DNA of 21,885 bases from JBPCRW01 sp050996405 (GTDB lineage Bacteria > Acidobacteriota > Blastocatellia > Pyrinomonadales > Pyrinomonadaceae): positions 1-21,885 of the forward strand of contig JBPCRW010000100.1 of assembly GCA_050996405.1 (NCBI GenBank), written 5' to 3'. This document shows positions 1 through 6,376 of the stretch, in pieces. How positions within the stretch are numbered: the first letter of the stretch is position 1; every line of letters starts with the position of its first letter. The position numbers were made by a program, and so were the translations under genes. The notes beneath the pieces are model-generated. The model worked only from the letters and a program-made list of their open reading frames with translations, was not told where the DNA came from and made no database searches.

Positions 1-324
1 GAACAAGGTTTAATGACAATCACGCAGGGCGGCATTTGGGTCGTCGCCAATTTCAAGGAAACGCAGCTCGAAAAAATGCAAATCGGGCAAAACGTGGATA
101 TTTTCGTTGACGCTTATCCGGGCGCGACGTTTCGCGGTACGATTGAAGGTTTTCAAGCCGGAACGGGTTCGCGTTTCAGCGTTTTTCCCGCCGAAAACGC
201 CACCGGAAACTTCGTCAAAGTCGTGCAGAGAATTCCCGTCAAAATTATCTTTGAACAGAATTCCGACAAACTCAATTTGCTCGTGCCGGGAATGTCTGTC
301 GTTCCCAAAGTCCGCGTGCGGTAA
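1..324 (+). CDS. EmrA/HlyD-family membrane fusion protein, C-terminal part (5' truncated by window edge)
   Basis: The reading frame is open from base 1 (GAA CAA GGT TTA ATG), so the ATG at 13 is internal and the gene starts outside the window. About 107 residues remain. They match the final beta-barrel part of an EmrA-type periplasmic adaptor: a segment around GGIWVVANFKETQL, then IGQNVDIFVDAYPG, and the family-typical VKVVQRIPVKI close to the end. In such systems the adaptor links an inner-membrane exporter to a TolC-like outer-membrane channel. The stop is followed after 9 nt by an EmrB-type exporter, which is the standard adaptor-exporter gene order. The coiled-coil and lipoyl portions should lie upstream. 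Family assignment is confident; the substrate cannot be read from the sequence. Confidence 0.9.
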   Translation, partial: EQGLMTITQGGIWVVANFKETQLEKMQIGQNVDIFVDAYPGATFRGTIEGFQAGTGSRFSVFPAENATGNFVKVVQRIPVKIIFEQNSDKLNLLVPGMSVVPKVRVR

Positions 325-333
325 AAATCCAAA

Positions 334-1938
334 ATGGAAAACGCTTCTTCCGTGACGAAACTAAAATCCTTCTCGGTCGCCTCGCAAATCAATCCGTATT
401 TTTCCATTGCCATTTTGACCATCGCCACCTTTATGGAAGTGCTGGATTTGACGATTGCCAACGTCGCCGTCCCGCGCATCGCCGGTGATTTATCCGTGCC
501 GTTTGCCGATGCTTCGTGGGTTATCGGCTCGTATCTGGTGGCGAACGCCGCGATTTTGCCGATTTCCGGCTGGCTCACCACGCGCTTCGGGCGCAAGCAG
601 TATTATATGGCTTGCGTCTGCGGATTTGTCGCCAGTTCTCTGATGTGCGGGTTTTCAACCAATTTGGGAACGCTGATTTTTTTTCGCTTTCTGCAAGGCG
701 CGAGCGGCAGCGGTCTGGCGGTCAGCGAGCAGGCGATTATCGCCGATGCCGTGCCGCCGGAAAAACTCGGTCGCGCGTTTTCGATTTACGCTTCGTTTAT
801 GTTTATCGCGCCGGTTCTGGGTCCGACCGTCGGCGGATTTATCACGGACAATTTTAGTTGGCACTGGGTATTTTTCATCAACGTTCCGATTGGAATAATT
901 TCGCTGGTTCTCGTCTATTTTTTCGTTCACGAATCCGAAGTCGCGCTTGAAGCGGCGGAACAGCGCAGGCGCGAACACGCTTCGATTGATTGGGTCGGTA
1001 TTTTACTTTTCGTCGGCGGCATCGCGTGTCTCGAACTCGTTTTGGAACAGGGTCCGAAGGAAAACTGGTTTGAATCGAATTTGATTCTGCTCGGCGCGAT
1101 TACGGCTTTTTTCGCTTTGCTTATCGGCGCGACTTGGGAATGGTATCAGCCGCATACGGCTGTTGATGTCGAGATGTTTAAACATCCGCATTTCGCCGCC
1201 TGCTGCGTTTTGATGTTCGCCGTCGCCCTTGTTCTTTACGGTTCGACTTTTCTGATTCCTTACACGGTGCAAACCTTGCTCGATTACAGCGCGACAAATT
1301 CGGGTTTGGTGCTGCTGCCGGGCGCGATTGTCAGTTTAATAATGATGCCGATTGTCGGCTGGCTGCTCGATGTGGTTGACGCGCGAAAAATACTTTTGTT
1401 CGGCTTGGCGGCGACGATTTTGGCGGTCTGGCATTTGAGTTCCATTAACTTGAACATCAGTTTTAACGATTTGGCAGCGGCGCGCGGCTTTCAAGCATTC
1501 GGATTGTCGTTTCTCGCCGCGTCCGTCAACACCGTCGCCTATTATCATCTGCCTAAAGGTAAAAACAACAGCGCGTCCGCCTTGCTCAATCTAGTGCGAA
1601 ATACAGGCGCGAGTATGAGCATTGCTCTGACCGTCACGCTGCTTCGACAGCGCACCGAAACGCACGTCACGAATTTGAGTTATCACGCTTCAAACTATAA
1701 TCCGAATTTCACGGAAGCCATTAAACAGTTGACGCGCAATTTTAAAGAGCAAGGCTTAAACGCGCTGCAAGCCAAAAATTTTTCTTACGACGTGATGTGG
1801 AACGAACTCGTCAAACAGGCTTCGATGAAAGCGGTTCTCGAAGTTTTTGAGGTTTTTCTGATTCTGTTTGTTCTGGCAATACCGATGGTTTTTCTGCTCA
1901 AAAATAAAAGAAGCGGCGATTCAGGCGGCGGGCATTAA
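334..1938 (+). CDS. DHA2-family (EmrB/QacA type) drug:proton antiporter
   Basis: A 534-residue major facilitator, the usual length for 14-helix DHA2 exporters. Visible motifs are the helix-1 signature LDLTIANVAVPRIAG (residues 37-51), motif A-like GWLTTRFGRK (79-88), and the antiporter motif C APVLGPTVGGFI (159-170). Hydrophobic segments continue to a short basic C-terminal tail. It should sit in the inner membrane and pump lipophilic compounds using the proton gradient, together with the adaptor encoded 9 nt upstream. No good Shine-Dalgarno sequence precedes the ATG, so translation may be coupled to the upstream gene. It converges with the zinc-ribbon gene, with only 7 nt between the two stop codons and no hairpin in the gap. 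Substrate range is unknown. Confidence 0.93.
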   Translation: MENASSVTKLKSFSVASQINPYFSIAILTIATFMEVLDLTIANVAVPRIAGDLSVPFADASWVIGSYLVANAAILPISGWLTTRFGRKQYYMACVCGFVASSLMCGFSTNLGTLIFFRFLQGASGSGLAVSEQAIIADAVPPEKLGRAFSIYASFMFIAPVLGPTVGGFITDNFSWHWVFFINVPIGIISLVLVYFFVHESEVALEAAEQRRREHASIDWVGILLFVGGIACLELVLEQGPKENWFESNLILLGAITAFFALLIGATWEWYQPHTAVDVEMFKHPHFAACCVLMFAVALVLYGSTFLIPYTVQTLLDYSATNSGLVLLPGAIVSLIMMPIVGWLLDVVDARKILLFGLAATILAVWHLSSINLNISFNDLAAARGFQAFGLSFLAASVNTVAYYHLPKGKNNSASALLNLVRNTGASMSIALTVTLLRQRTETHVTNLSYHASNYNPNFTEAIKQLTRNFKEQGLNALQAKNFSYDVMWNELVKQASMKAVLEVFEVFLILFVLAIPMVFLLKNKRSGDSGGGH

Positions 1939-1945
1939 GATAATT

Positions 1946-2476
1946 TTATTCATCCTTTTGAAGTAATTTCGTCGTTTCTTCGGTCACGCTCGGCGGTCTG
2001 GCAACTTCTCCCGTCGGCGGAGTTTTCCAATTGTTGACCGGCGCGACATAGCTTTCAACCGGCTGACTTTGCGGCGGCGGCAAAGTGTTTCGCGCCGTGC
2101 CGGAAAGATTTTGATGTCGCGCCGGTAATTCCTGAAAAAAATTCGCCGACGGTTTTTTCAAAAAAATGAAAGAAGCAATCAGCCACATCAGCGCGCCGAA
2201 AACGCCAATAATTGCTGACATTGCGGGAAGCGTGTTCACGTCCATAATGCCGAAAAGAGACGTAAGAATCAAAACGAAAAATATAAACCAATATAAGCTG
2301 AAGACAATTCCGTTTTTCCTGGTCAGCAAAGTTTTCTTTTCCTTTAATTCGAGAAGCTGCGGCAAAACTCCGCCGTTCGCCAAAACTTCCGCGACGGTTT
2401 CCAGCAGAAAACCGCAGCGCGAACAAAATCTGATATTTTCGCTCGTTTGTTCCTGACCGCAGCGTGGACAATACAT
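1946..2476 (-). CDS. Zinc-ribbon membrane protein of unknown function
   Basis: A 176-residue protein. The N-terminus is a rubredoxin-like zinc ribbon with two CxxC knuckles (C3, C6, C18, C21; first residues MYCPRCGQE). It is followed by a polar segment, then two hydrophobic stretches (about residues 56-78 and 86-106) that look like a transmembrane hairpin, and a proline- and threonine-rich tail of about 65 residues. Start: ATG at 2476 with a good GGAG ribosome binding site about 8 nt upstream. This arrangement (zinc ribbon, two helices, disordered tail) recurs in many uncharacterised bacterial proteins; no function is assigned. The palindromic element copy A lies about 90 nt upstream of the start, so it could affect this gene's 5' region. 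Confidence 0.85.
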   Translation of the reverse strand: MYCPRCGQEQTSENIRFCSRCGFLLETVAEVLANGGVLPQLLELKEKKTLLTRKNGIVFSLYWFIFFVLILTSLFGIMDVNTLPAMSAIIGVFGALMWLIASFIFLKKPSANFFQELPARHQNLSGTARNTLPPPQSQPVESYVAPVNNWKTPPTGEVARPPSVTEETTKLLQKDE

Positions 2477-2565
2477 TTTGAATCTCCAAATTTTTGAAAT
2501 CGGTAAAAGCTGTTTGAACTAACGAAATTTTGCGCTAAAAAGTTCACGTCCGCAAGTCACCTCTT
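2477..2565. other. Intergenic leader before the zinc-ribbon gene
   Basis: About 90 nt between the zinc-ribbon start codon and repeat copy A. Apart from the ribosome binding site of the minus-strand gene I see no clear promoter box, small gene or further repeat here. Confidence 0.5.
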
Positions 2566-2718
2566 GTCAGAACCGCTTCGCGTTAGCGGGCGGGTTGTTT
2601 AATAGGTTTCAAGTTCAAGGTTCAAAGTTCAAGGTTGAGGAATCGATTCGACCTTGAACCTTAAACCGTGAACTTTGAACCAACCGCGAACCCGCCCGCT
2701 AACGCAGGCGGTTCTGAC
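2566..2718. repeat. REPIN-like palindromic element, copy A (153 bp)
   Basis: The left end reads GTCAGAACCGCTTCGCG and the right end is its near-perfect reverse complement, giving terminal inverted arms of about 30-31 nt (2566-2596 and 2689-2718). Each arm can fold alone, with AACCGC near its start pairing to GCGGGTT at its end. Inside the arms lie shorter inverted blocks of tandem heptamers of the ttcaagg/ttcaaag kind (about 2611-2637), with complements near 2650-2680. A second copy is at 16367-16513. The right arm overlaps the end of the neighbouring minus-strand gene and provides its TAG stop (2699-2701). No transposase is present and no target-site duplication is obvious. Confidence 0.9.
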
Positions 2719-3172
2719 CCGAAAAAAGTTTGAAAACGACGATTGCGCGACCTTGAAAATTTTCGGCGCGGGCGACGGTTTCTAAAAGCAAACTGAAAAG
2801 AGTTTTTAATTTTTCCGGCGCGGGAATTTGCCGCCGTAAATCTTCGTCCGAATGAAAAAGCGCGAATCCGCGACGGCGTGTTTCCTCGACTTCCGACAAA
2901 TAATTTAAAATCAAATCGTTCGTCGAAAGAGCTTCGGGCAGCGTCCATTCAAACGGGTCGTCCCAGAGTTTGACGGTGATTCCGCCGAAGGTTTGTTCGA
3001 CCGCGCCCGCCGAACGCAGAATATATTCGCTGCAAGAATTAACCGGAAAATCCTTGCGAATTTCACGCGGCTGCCAGTAGAGTTTTTTCGGCGGAATTTT
3101 AGAAATAATTTCACGCGAAAGATTGTGAAGCCGCAGAAATTGCCCGTCAAGACAATCAATAAAAGTTTTCAT
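2699..3172 (-). CDS. Hypothetical protein, possibly DinB-like four-helix bundle; 3' end overwritten by repeat copy A
   Basis: 157 residues, predicted mostly helical. The segment LSREIISKIPPKKLYWQP resembles the first helix and the 'W-x-P' turn seen in DinB/YfiT-type proteins, but the usual metal-binding histidines are not visible, so membership is tentative. The last residues, GQNRLR, and the TAG stop are encoded by the arm of the palindromic element at 2566-2718, so the original C-terminus has probably been replaced. Start: ATG at 3172, chosen because it is the first in frame; no convincing Shine-Dalgarno sequence precedes it. It lies 72 nt downstream of the lipoprotein gene on the same strand, with a heptamer array in the gap. 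Confidence 0.7.
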   Translation of the reverse strand: MKTFIDCLDGQFLRLHNLSREIISKIPPKKLYWQPREIRKDFPVNSCSEYILRSAGAVEQTFGGITVKLWDDPFEWTLPEALSTNDLILNYLSEVEETRRRGFALFHSDEDLRRQIPAPEKLKTLFSLLLETVARAENFQGRAIVVFKLFSGQNRLR

Positions 3173-3212
3173 AATAAAGAAAAACAGACGCTTGAATTTT
3201 GTAAATCAAACG

Positions 3213-3247
3213 TCCATTTTCCATTATTCGTTTTTAATTTTCCACTA
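3213..3247. repeat. Degenerate heptamer array (5 units)
   Basis: Five consecutive 7-nt units in exact phase: tccattt, tccatta, ttcgttt, ttaattt, tccacta. The last unit contains cta at 3245-3247, which is the TAG stop of the minus-strand lipoprotein gene. No facing inverted arm is visible here, so this may be half of a palindrome of the kind seen at 4998-5070. Confidence 0.55.
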
Positions 3248-3595
3248 CTGGATGCGACGGTCGTCTTCGACCATTCCGAGACCGTAGCTTCTGCCGCCGA
3301 AATTTATGCCGTCCTGCACTTTGCCTTTCACGCCGACACGCGAATTTTTGCTCGGCACGCTGCGACTGGTTAAAACCCAAATCGAGCCTGTGCCGTCGTC
3401 AACTTTATAAACTCCGCCGAGCAGCGCGACCCCAAAACTATTGGTCACGCGCCCCGTTATCGCCGTTTCCTTTCCGACATATTTCGACGGATTCGACTCG
3501 ATTCTGCCGATATTAGTTTTCTGCGGGCAAGCCGTCATCAACAATCCGGCTGCTAAAACCAGACTGAACAAAAATATTTTTGATTTAGTTATCAT
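3245..3595 (-). CDS. Small lipoprotein with OB-fold-like domain
   Basis: 116 residues. The N-terminus is a lipoprotein signal peptide (lysine-containing n-region, hydrophobic core, lipobox LMTAC with the lipidated cysteine at 23). The mature part follows the pattern of a short OB-fold: a lead-in NPSKYVGKETAITGRVT, a strand ending in YKVDDGTGSIWV, and VGVKGKVQDG. Similar small OB-fold domains occur in periplasmic proteins of unknown role. It should be membrane-anchored, facing the periplasm. The start is well supported by AAGGAG about 8 nt before the ATG. The stop codon lies in a heptamer repeat unit, so the last residues may differ from relatives. Precise function is unknown. Confidence 0.82.
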   Translation of the reverse strand: MITKSKIFLFSLVLAAGLLMTACPQKTNIGRIESNPSKYVGKETAITGRVTNSFGVALLGGVYKVDDGTGSIWVLTSRSVPSKNSRVGVKGKVQDGINFGGRSYGLGMVEDDRRIQ

Positions 3596-3812
3596 AGAAT
3601 TTTCTCCTTGATTAAATTGCTGCGGGAGAGAAACCTTTCGCTATCTTAAAGATTCAACCGGAGCGGAAAAGTTTGCTTTGGATTTCAAAATCTGCGATGC
3701 TTTTTTTGTTGCGCGTGAAGCAGAAACCCGACCGTTAGGAAGGATGAAAAGTTTCCGTCGCTTGCCAAACGCGCGGGCTTCTGATTGAATACGCGCAATT
3801 TCAAAAAACCAA
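3596..3812. other. Intergenic region between divergent genes
   Basis: 217 nt between the divergent lipoprotein and CrtC-like genes. Apart from the lipoprotein ribosome binding site I see no convincing gene, hairpin or promoter pair. The frame upstream of the ATG at 3813 is closed by a TGA nine codons earlier, so the CrtC-like gene does not extend far into this region. Confidence 0.4.
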
Positions 3813-4997
3813 ATGGCGACTGCAAAACAAGTCCGGCTCGAAAATTTTTCCTTCGCTTCCAGCGTGAAAGATGACGTTTGGCATCCGAAAACAACTGACG
3901 AGGCTTACGAATGGTGGTATTTCGACGCGCTGTCGGACGACGGACAGGATGCGCTCGTCATAATTTTTCTCGACAATTTTATTTTCTCGCCGCGCTACAA
4001 TAAATTAGTCGGGAGTCGGAAGCCGAGAGTCGAGAGTCAGAAGGAAGTTCAAGATTCCGAATTCGGCGTTCAGCATTCAGCGTTCAGCGTTCAAAACGAA
4101 ACTCCGCATTCCGCAATCTGCAATCCGCAATCGAGCGTTCCCGCTTTGGCGTTTATTTATTACCACGACGGCAAACCGATTTACCGCGCTATCAACGAAT
4201 TCGCGCCCGAACATTTTTCCGCCGATATTGTTTCGCCCGCTTGCAATATCGGTGATAGTTTTTTTAAATTTGAATCCGCGCCCTACGGTTCGGGTTACAG
4301 TTTGCGGGTCAAAGCCAATCTGCCGCGCCGCCGCAGGCTTGAAGCAAATCTCGAATGGCTTTCGATTGAGAGCGATTTGTTGACAACGCCGGAAAATCAT
4401 AATCATTTGACCGATAAACACAACTGGAATCTGGCTGCGCCGCGCTCGGATGTAACGGGCAGCATTAAAGTTTCGGACGCGAAAAACAAATTGCTGGACG
4501 TGCGCCATTTTCGCGGGACGGGTTATCACGACCACAACTGGGACGCGCGCTGGCTGCCCGCCGCCGTCAGCAAATGGCAATGGGGACGCGCCCATTTTGA
4601 CGATTACACCGCCGTTTATTATCGTTACCGCGAATTCGATTCGACTCGTCCGATTACAAAGCTTTTTTTAATCAATGACAATAAAATCACAATTTTTGAC
4701 GCGGATTACAGTGAGGAAAAAATGCGCCGCAATATCTTCGGCGTAAAATTTCCGAGAGAAATTACGCTCACCGCCGAAAACGGCTTTGAGTTAAATATCC
4801 GGCAATTAAAATCAATTGACGAAAGTTTTTTTTATTTGAGATTTTTAAGCGAAGCTAAACTTAAATGTCCCGACGGAAAAATCCGCGAAGCGTTTGCCAT
4901 CACCGAACATCTCGCGCCGAAAAATTTGAAATATCGCTGGCTCGATTGGCTGGTCAATATGCGAATCGGCAGAAACGGCAAAGGAGCGTTTCTTTAA
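3813..4997 (+). CDS. CrtC/AttH-type lipocalin-like protein with an in-frame repeat insertion
   Basis: 394 residues. The first part has the CrtC-family signature EAYEWWYFDALSDDGQDALV (about residues 30-49); the middle has GTGYHDHNWDARWLP (about residues 234-248) followed by WQWGRAHFDDYTAVYYRY, as in carotenoid 1,2-hydratase and AttH-like proteins built from two lipocalin-like barrels. Known members act on carotenoids or other hydrophobic molecules, but no carotenoid genes are nearby, so the substrate is open. No signal peptide is visible. Residues 66-107 are encoded by a 126-nt array of heptamers that splits the conserved N-terminal region between NFIFSPRYNKL and the strand PALAFIYYHDGKPIYRA. 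No Shine-Dalgarno sequence precedes the ATG. The stop is followed directly by the 4998-5070 palindrome. Confidence 0.85.
   Translation: MATAKQVRLENFSFASSVKDDVWHPKTTDEAYEWWYFDALSDDGQDALVIIFLDNFIFSPRYNKLVGSRKPRVESQKEVQDSEFGVQHSAFSVQNETPHSAICNPQSSVPALAFIYYHDGKPIYRAINEFAPEHFSADIVSPACNIGDSFFKFESAPYGSGYSLRVKANLPRRRRLEANLEWLSIESDLLTTPENHNHLTDKHNWNLAAPRSDVTGSIKVSDAKNKLLDVRHFRGTGYHDHNWDARWLPAAVSKWQWGRAHFDDYTAVYYRYREFDSTRPITKLFLINDNKITIFDADYSEEKMRRNIFGVKFPREITLTAENGFELNIRQLKSIDESFFYLRFLSEAKLKCPDGKIREAFAITEHLAPKNLKYRWLDWLVNMRIGRNGKGAFL
4008..4133. repeat. Heptanucleotide repeat array inside the CrtC-like coding sequence
   Basis: Three short families of 7-nt units in tandem. First (4008-4042): gtcggga, gtcggaa, gccgaga, gtcgaga, gtcagaa. 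Second (4066-4093): gcgttca, gcattca, gcgttca, gcgttca. Third (4106-4133): gcattcc, gcaatct, gcaatcc, gcaatcg. Short non-repetitive linkers of 23 and 12 nt separate them. The total is 126 nt, exactly 42 codons and 18 heptamers, and starts on a codon boundary, so the host frame stays open. The encoded peptide is polar and low in complexity, unlike the flanking barrel strands. Confidence 0.85.
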
Positions 4998-5070
4998 TGG
5001 TGAATGGTGAACGGTAAATGGTAAATTTAAGAAAGGTTTTCATTTACCATTTACCGTTCACCATTCACCA
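4998..5070. repeat. Perfect 29-bp palindrome of heptamers between convergent genes; likely bidirectional terminator
   Basis: The left arm (4998-5026) is tggtgaa, tggtgaa, cggtaaa, tggtaaa plus t; the right arm (5042-5070) is its exact reverse complement, with a 15-nt loop. It starts on the base after the TAA of the CrtC-like gene. The last heptamer-like bases run into tca at 5072-5074, the TGA stop of the convergent YbjQ-like gene. The hairpin therefore fills the whole gap between the two stops. A transcript of either strand would form a 29-bp stem. There is no strong U-tract. Confidence 0.85.
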
Positions 5071-5071
5071 T

Positions 5072-5392
5072 TCACTTGTTTGTCAGCTTAACCGCCGTGC
5101 CGTATGCCAAAACTTCAGTCGAGCCTTGCGTAAATTCGGTCGCGTCGTAGCGCATTCCGATAACGGCATCCGCGCCGATTTCCTGCGCGTGCTGCACCAT
5201 TCTGGCAAAGGCTTCCATCCGAGCCGCTTCGCAGACGCGCGAAAATTCTTCGATGTTTCCGCCGCCGATTGATTTCAAGCCGCCGATAAGTCCCGCGCCG
5301 ATGCCGGTCGCCCGCACGACAATTCCGCGCACCACGCCCAAATACTGTACGATTTTTCCCATTTCCACATCGTTTCCGGTCGTTACAATCAT
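5072..5392 (-). CDS. YbjQ/UPF0145-family protein
   Basis: 106 residues, the normal length for this family. Recognisable stretches are MIVTTGNDVEMGKIVQYLGVV at the start (without its last residue or two the family usually reads 'v.g..v...rgv'), a glycine-rich middle (GAGLIGGLKSIGGG), the helix ARMEAFARMVQHAQEIGADAVIGMRYD, and the closing strand EVLAYGTAVKL. Structures in this family form pentamers with a fold related to heavy-metal-binding domains; the biological role is not established. The start is supported by AGGAG about 9 nt before the ATG. The TGA stop is supplied by the adjacent palindrome. It is downstream of the VOC gene on the same strand, separated by 105 nt. Confidence 0.92.
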   Translation of the reverse strand: MIVTTGNDVEMGKIVQYLGVVRGIVVRATGIGAGLIGGLKSIGGGNIEEFSRVCEAARMEAFARMVQHAQEIGADAVIGMRYDATEFTQGSTEVLAYGTAVKLTNK

Positions 5393-5497
5393 TTCGATTC
5401 ACTCCTTATTTTATAAAAATTTTCACTACTCAAATACAATAAATGCTAAAGAAATATCATAAAATCTTTATGTCCCTTGTGTCTTGGCGGCAAATAT
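5393..5497. other. Short intergenic gap with a possible 9-nt-type repeat remnant
   Basis: AT-rich gap between the VOC gene stop and the YbjQ-like start. The stretch 5462-5490 (aaatctttatgtcccttgtg, then tcttggcgg) has the look of one arm of the 9-nt-unit palindromes seen at 10816-10885. No facing arm was found. No gene is seen here. Confidence 0.35.
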
Positions 5498-5914
5498 TTA
5501 TTTTGCGAAAACCTGCGAAAAATCCGCGAACGATTTAAATTCCAGCGCGTTTCCCGACGGGTCAAGAAAAAACATCGTCGCCTGTTCGCCCGTTTCGCCT
5601 TTGAAACGAATTTTCGGCTCGATGATAAATTCAACGCCTTTTGATTTCAGTTTTTCCGCAAATTTTTTAAACTCGTTCATCGGCAAAACGCAGCCGAAAT
5701 GCGGCACGGGAACGTGGTCTGCGTCAACTTCGTTTTTGTGTTTGATGCCGACGGCTTCGGGCGCGAGATGCGCGACGATTTGATGCCCGAAAAGATTAAA
5801 ATCAATCCACTGGTCGGAGCTTCTGCCTTCGGCGCAGCCTAAAATTTCGCCGTAAAATTTTCGGGATTCGTCCAAATTTTTTACGGGAAATGCTAAGTGA
5901 AATAAATTGTTCAT
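5498..5914 (-). CDS. VOC-superfamily (glyoxalase/dioxygenase-like) protein
   Basis: 138 residues with the two beta-alpha-beta-beta-beta modules of the vicinal oxygen chelate fold. It opens with FHLAFPVKNLDESRKFYGEILG; likely metal ligands are H6, H49, H72 (VPHFGCVLP) and E125 (GNALEFKSF). The PSGNALEFKSF ending is typical of VOC proteins annotated as dioxygenases or glyoxalases. It should be cytosolic and metal-dependent; the substrate is unknown. The ribosome binding site (AAGGAAAAGGAAAG) lies within the end of the upstream POTRA gene, whose stop is 2 nt away, so the two are probably cotranscribed. Metal ligand assignment is by position only. Confidence 0.9.
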   Translation of the reverse strand: MNNLFHLAFPVKNLDESRKFYGEILGCAEGRSSDQWIDFNLFGHQIVAHLAPEAVGIKHKNEVDADHVPVPHFGCVLPMNEFKKFAEKLKSKGVEFIIEPKIRFKGETGEQATMFFLDPSGNALEFKSFADFSQVFAK

Positions 5915-5916
5915 AA

Positions 5917-6324
5917 TTACTTTCCTTTTCCTTCTGTAACACAGAATACTAAATAGACATCTTTAGATGGTCTATCAAGAGAGATATTTACGTTCCCGAT
6001 TTGAATCGGGTTTATTCCTTTAATTCTGCTAATGTTTCTTATATATTTCATCAATTGACTTTGCGAAAAAATGTCACCTTCTTGCAGTATTGAGTTATTC
6101 CTGAGAGTTTTATCTCGCGTGTACCTGTTACCTGAAAACTCAATACGACGCACTCTATATGGATTTGAGTCGGCTTCTTTTATCAGCTTTAATCGCTCTG
6201 CTTTATTTTGATAACAAGAAAATTTTTGAGCCGAATCATCCGTTTTTTCCTGCGCGAATGCGGCAAACGCCGAACAGGAAAATAATAATAACCAAAAACA
6301 AAATGATATTTTGCGACTTGTCAT
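5917..6324 (-). CDS. Secreted protein consisting of a single POTRA domain
   Basis: 135 residues. An N-terminal signal peptide (hydrophobic residues 8-22, cleavage near AFAQ) is followed by a short linker and one domain (residues 56-132) with the POTRA pattern: YRVRRIEFSGNRYTRDKTLR, a turn ending LQEGDIFS, helix SQLMKYIRNISRI, and a closing strand VYLVFCVTEG. In BamA-like proteins such domains precede an outer-membrane barrel and bind unfolded partners. Here no barrel follows: the stop comes directly after the domain. Cysteines 37 and 128 could form a disulfide. The gene is more AT-rich than its neighbours. The start is backed by GGAG 7-8 nt before the ATG. Possibly an orphan or remnant domain; function unknown. 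Confidence 0.82.
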   Translation of the reverse strand: MTSRKISFCFWLLLFSCSAFAAFAQEKTDDSAQKFSCYQNKAERLKLIKEADSNPYRVRRIEFSGNRYTRDKTLRNNSILQEGDIFSQSQLMKYIRNISRIKGINPIQIGNVNISLDRPSKDVYLVFCVTEGKGK

Positions 6325-6376
6325 AATTTACTCCAAAGCAATTATAAAAGTTTGGGCGAATTTCTTCTAAATTCTT

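Noticed and set aside
153..596. 147-codon minus-strand ORF across the adaptor/exporter junction
   Set aside because: Antisense to two well-recognised genes; the translated sequence has no family features.
2566..2718. Insertion sequence or MITE with target-site duplication
   Set aside because: No transposase and no duplicated flanks could be seen at either copy, so the REPIN-like reading is preferred.
3685..3894. 69-codon minus-strand ORF overlapping the start of the CrtC-like gene
   Set aside because: Overlaps a well-supported gene, basic low-quality composition, no ribosome binding site.
4008..4133. CRISPR-like array
   Set aside because: Units are only 7 nt, contiguous and degenerate; there are no spacers and no cas genes.
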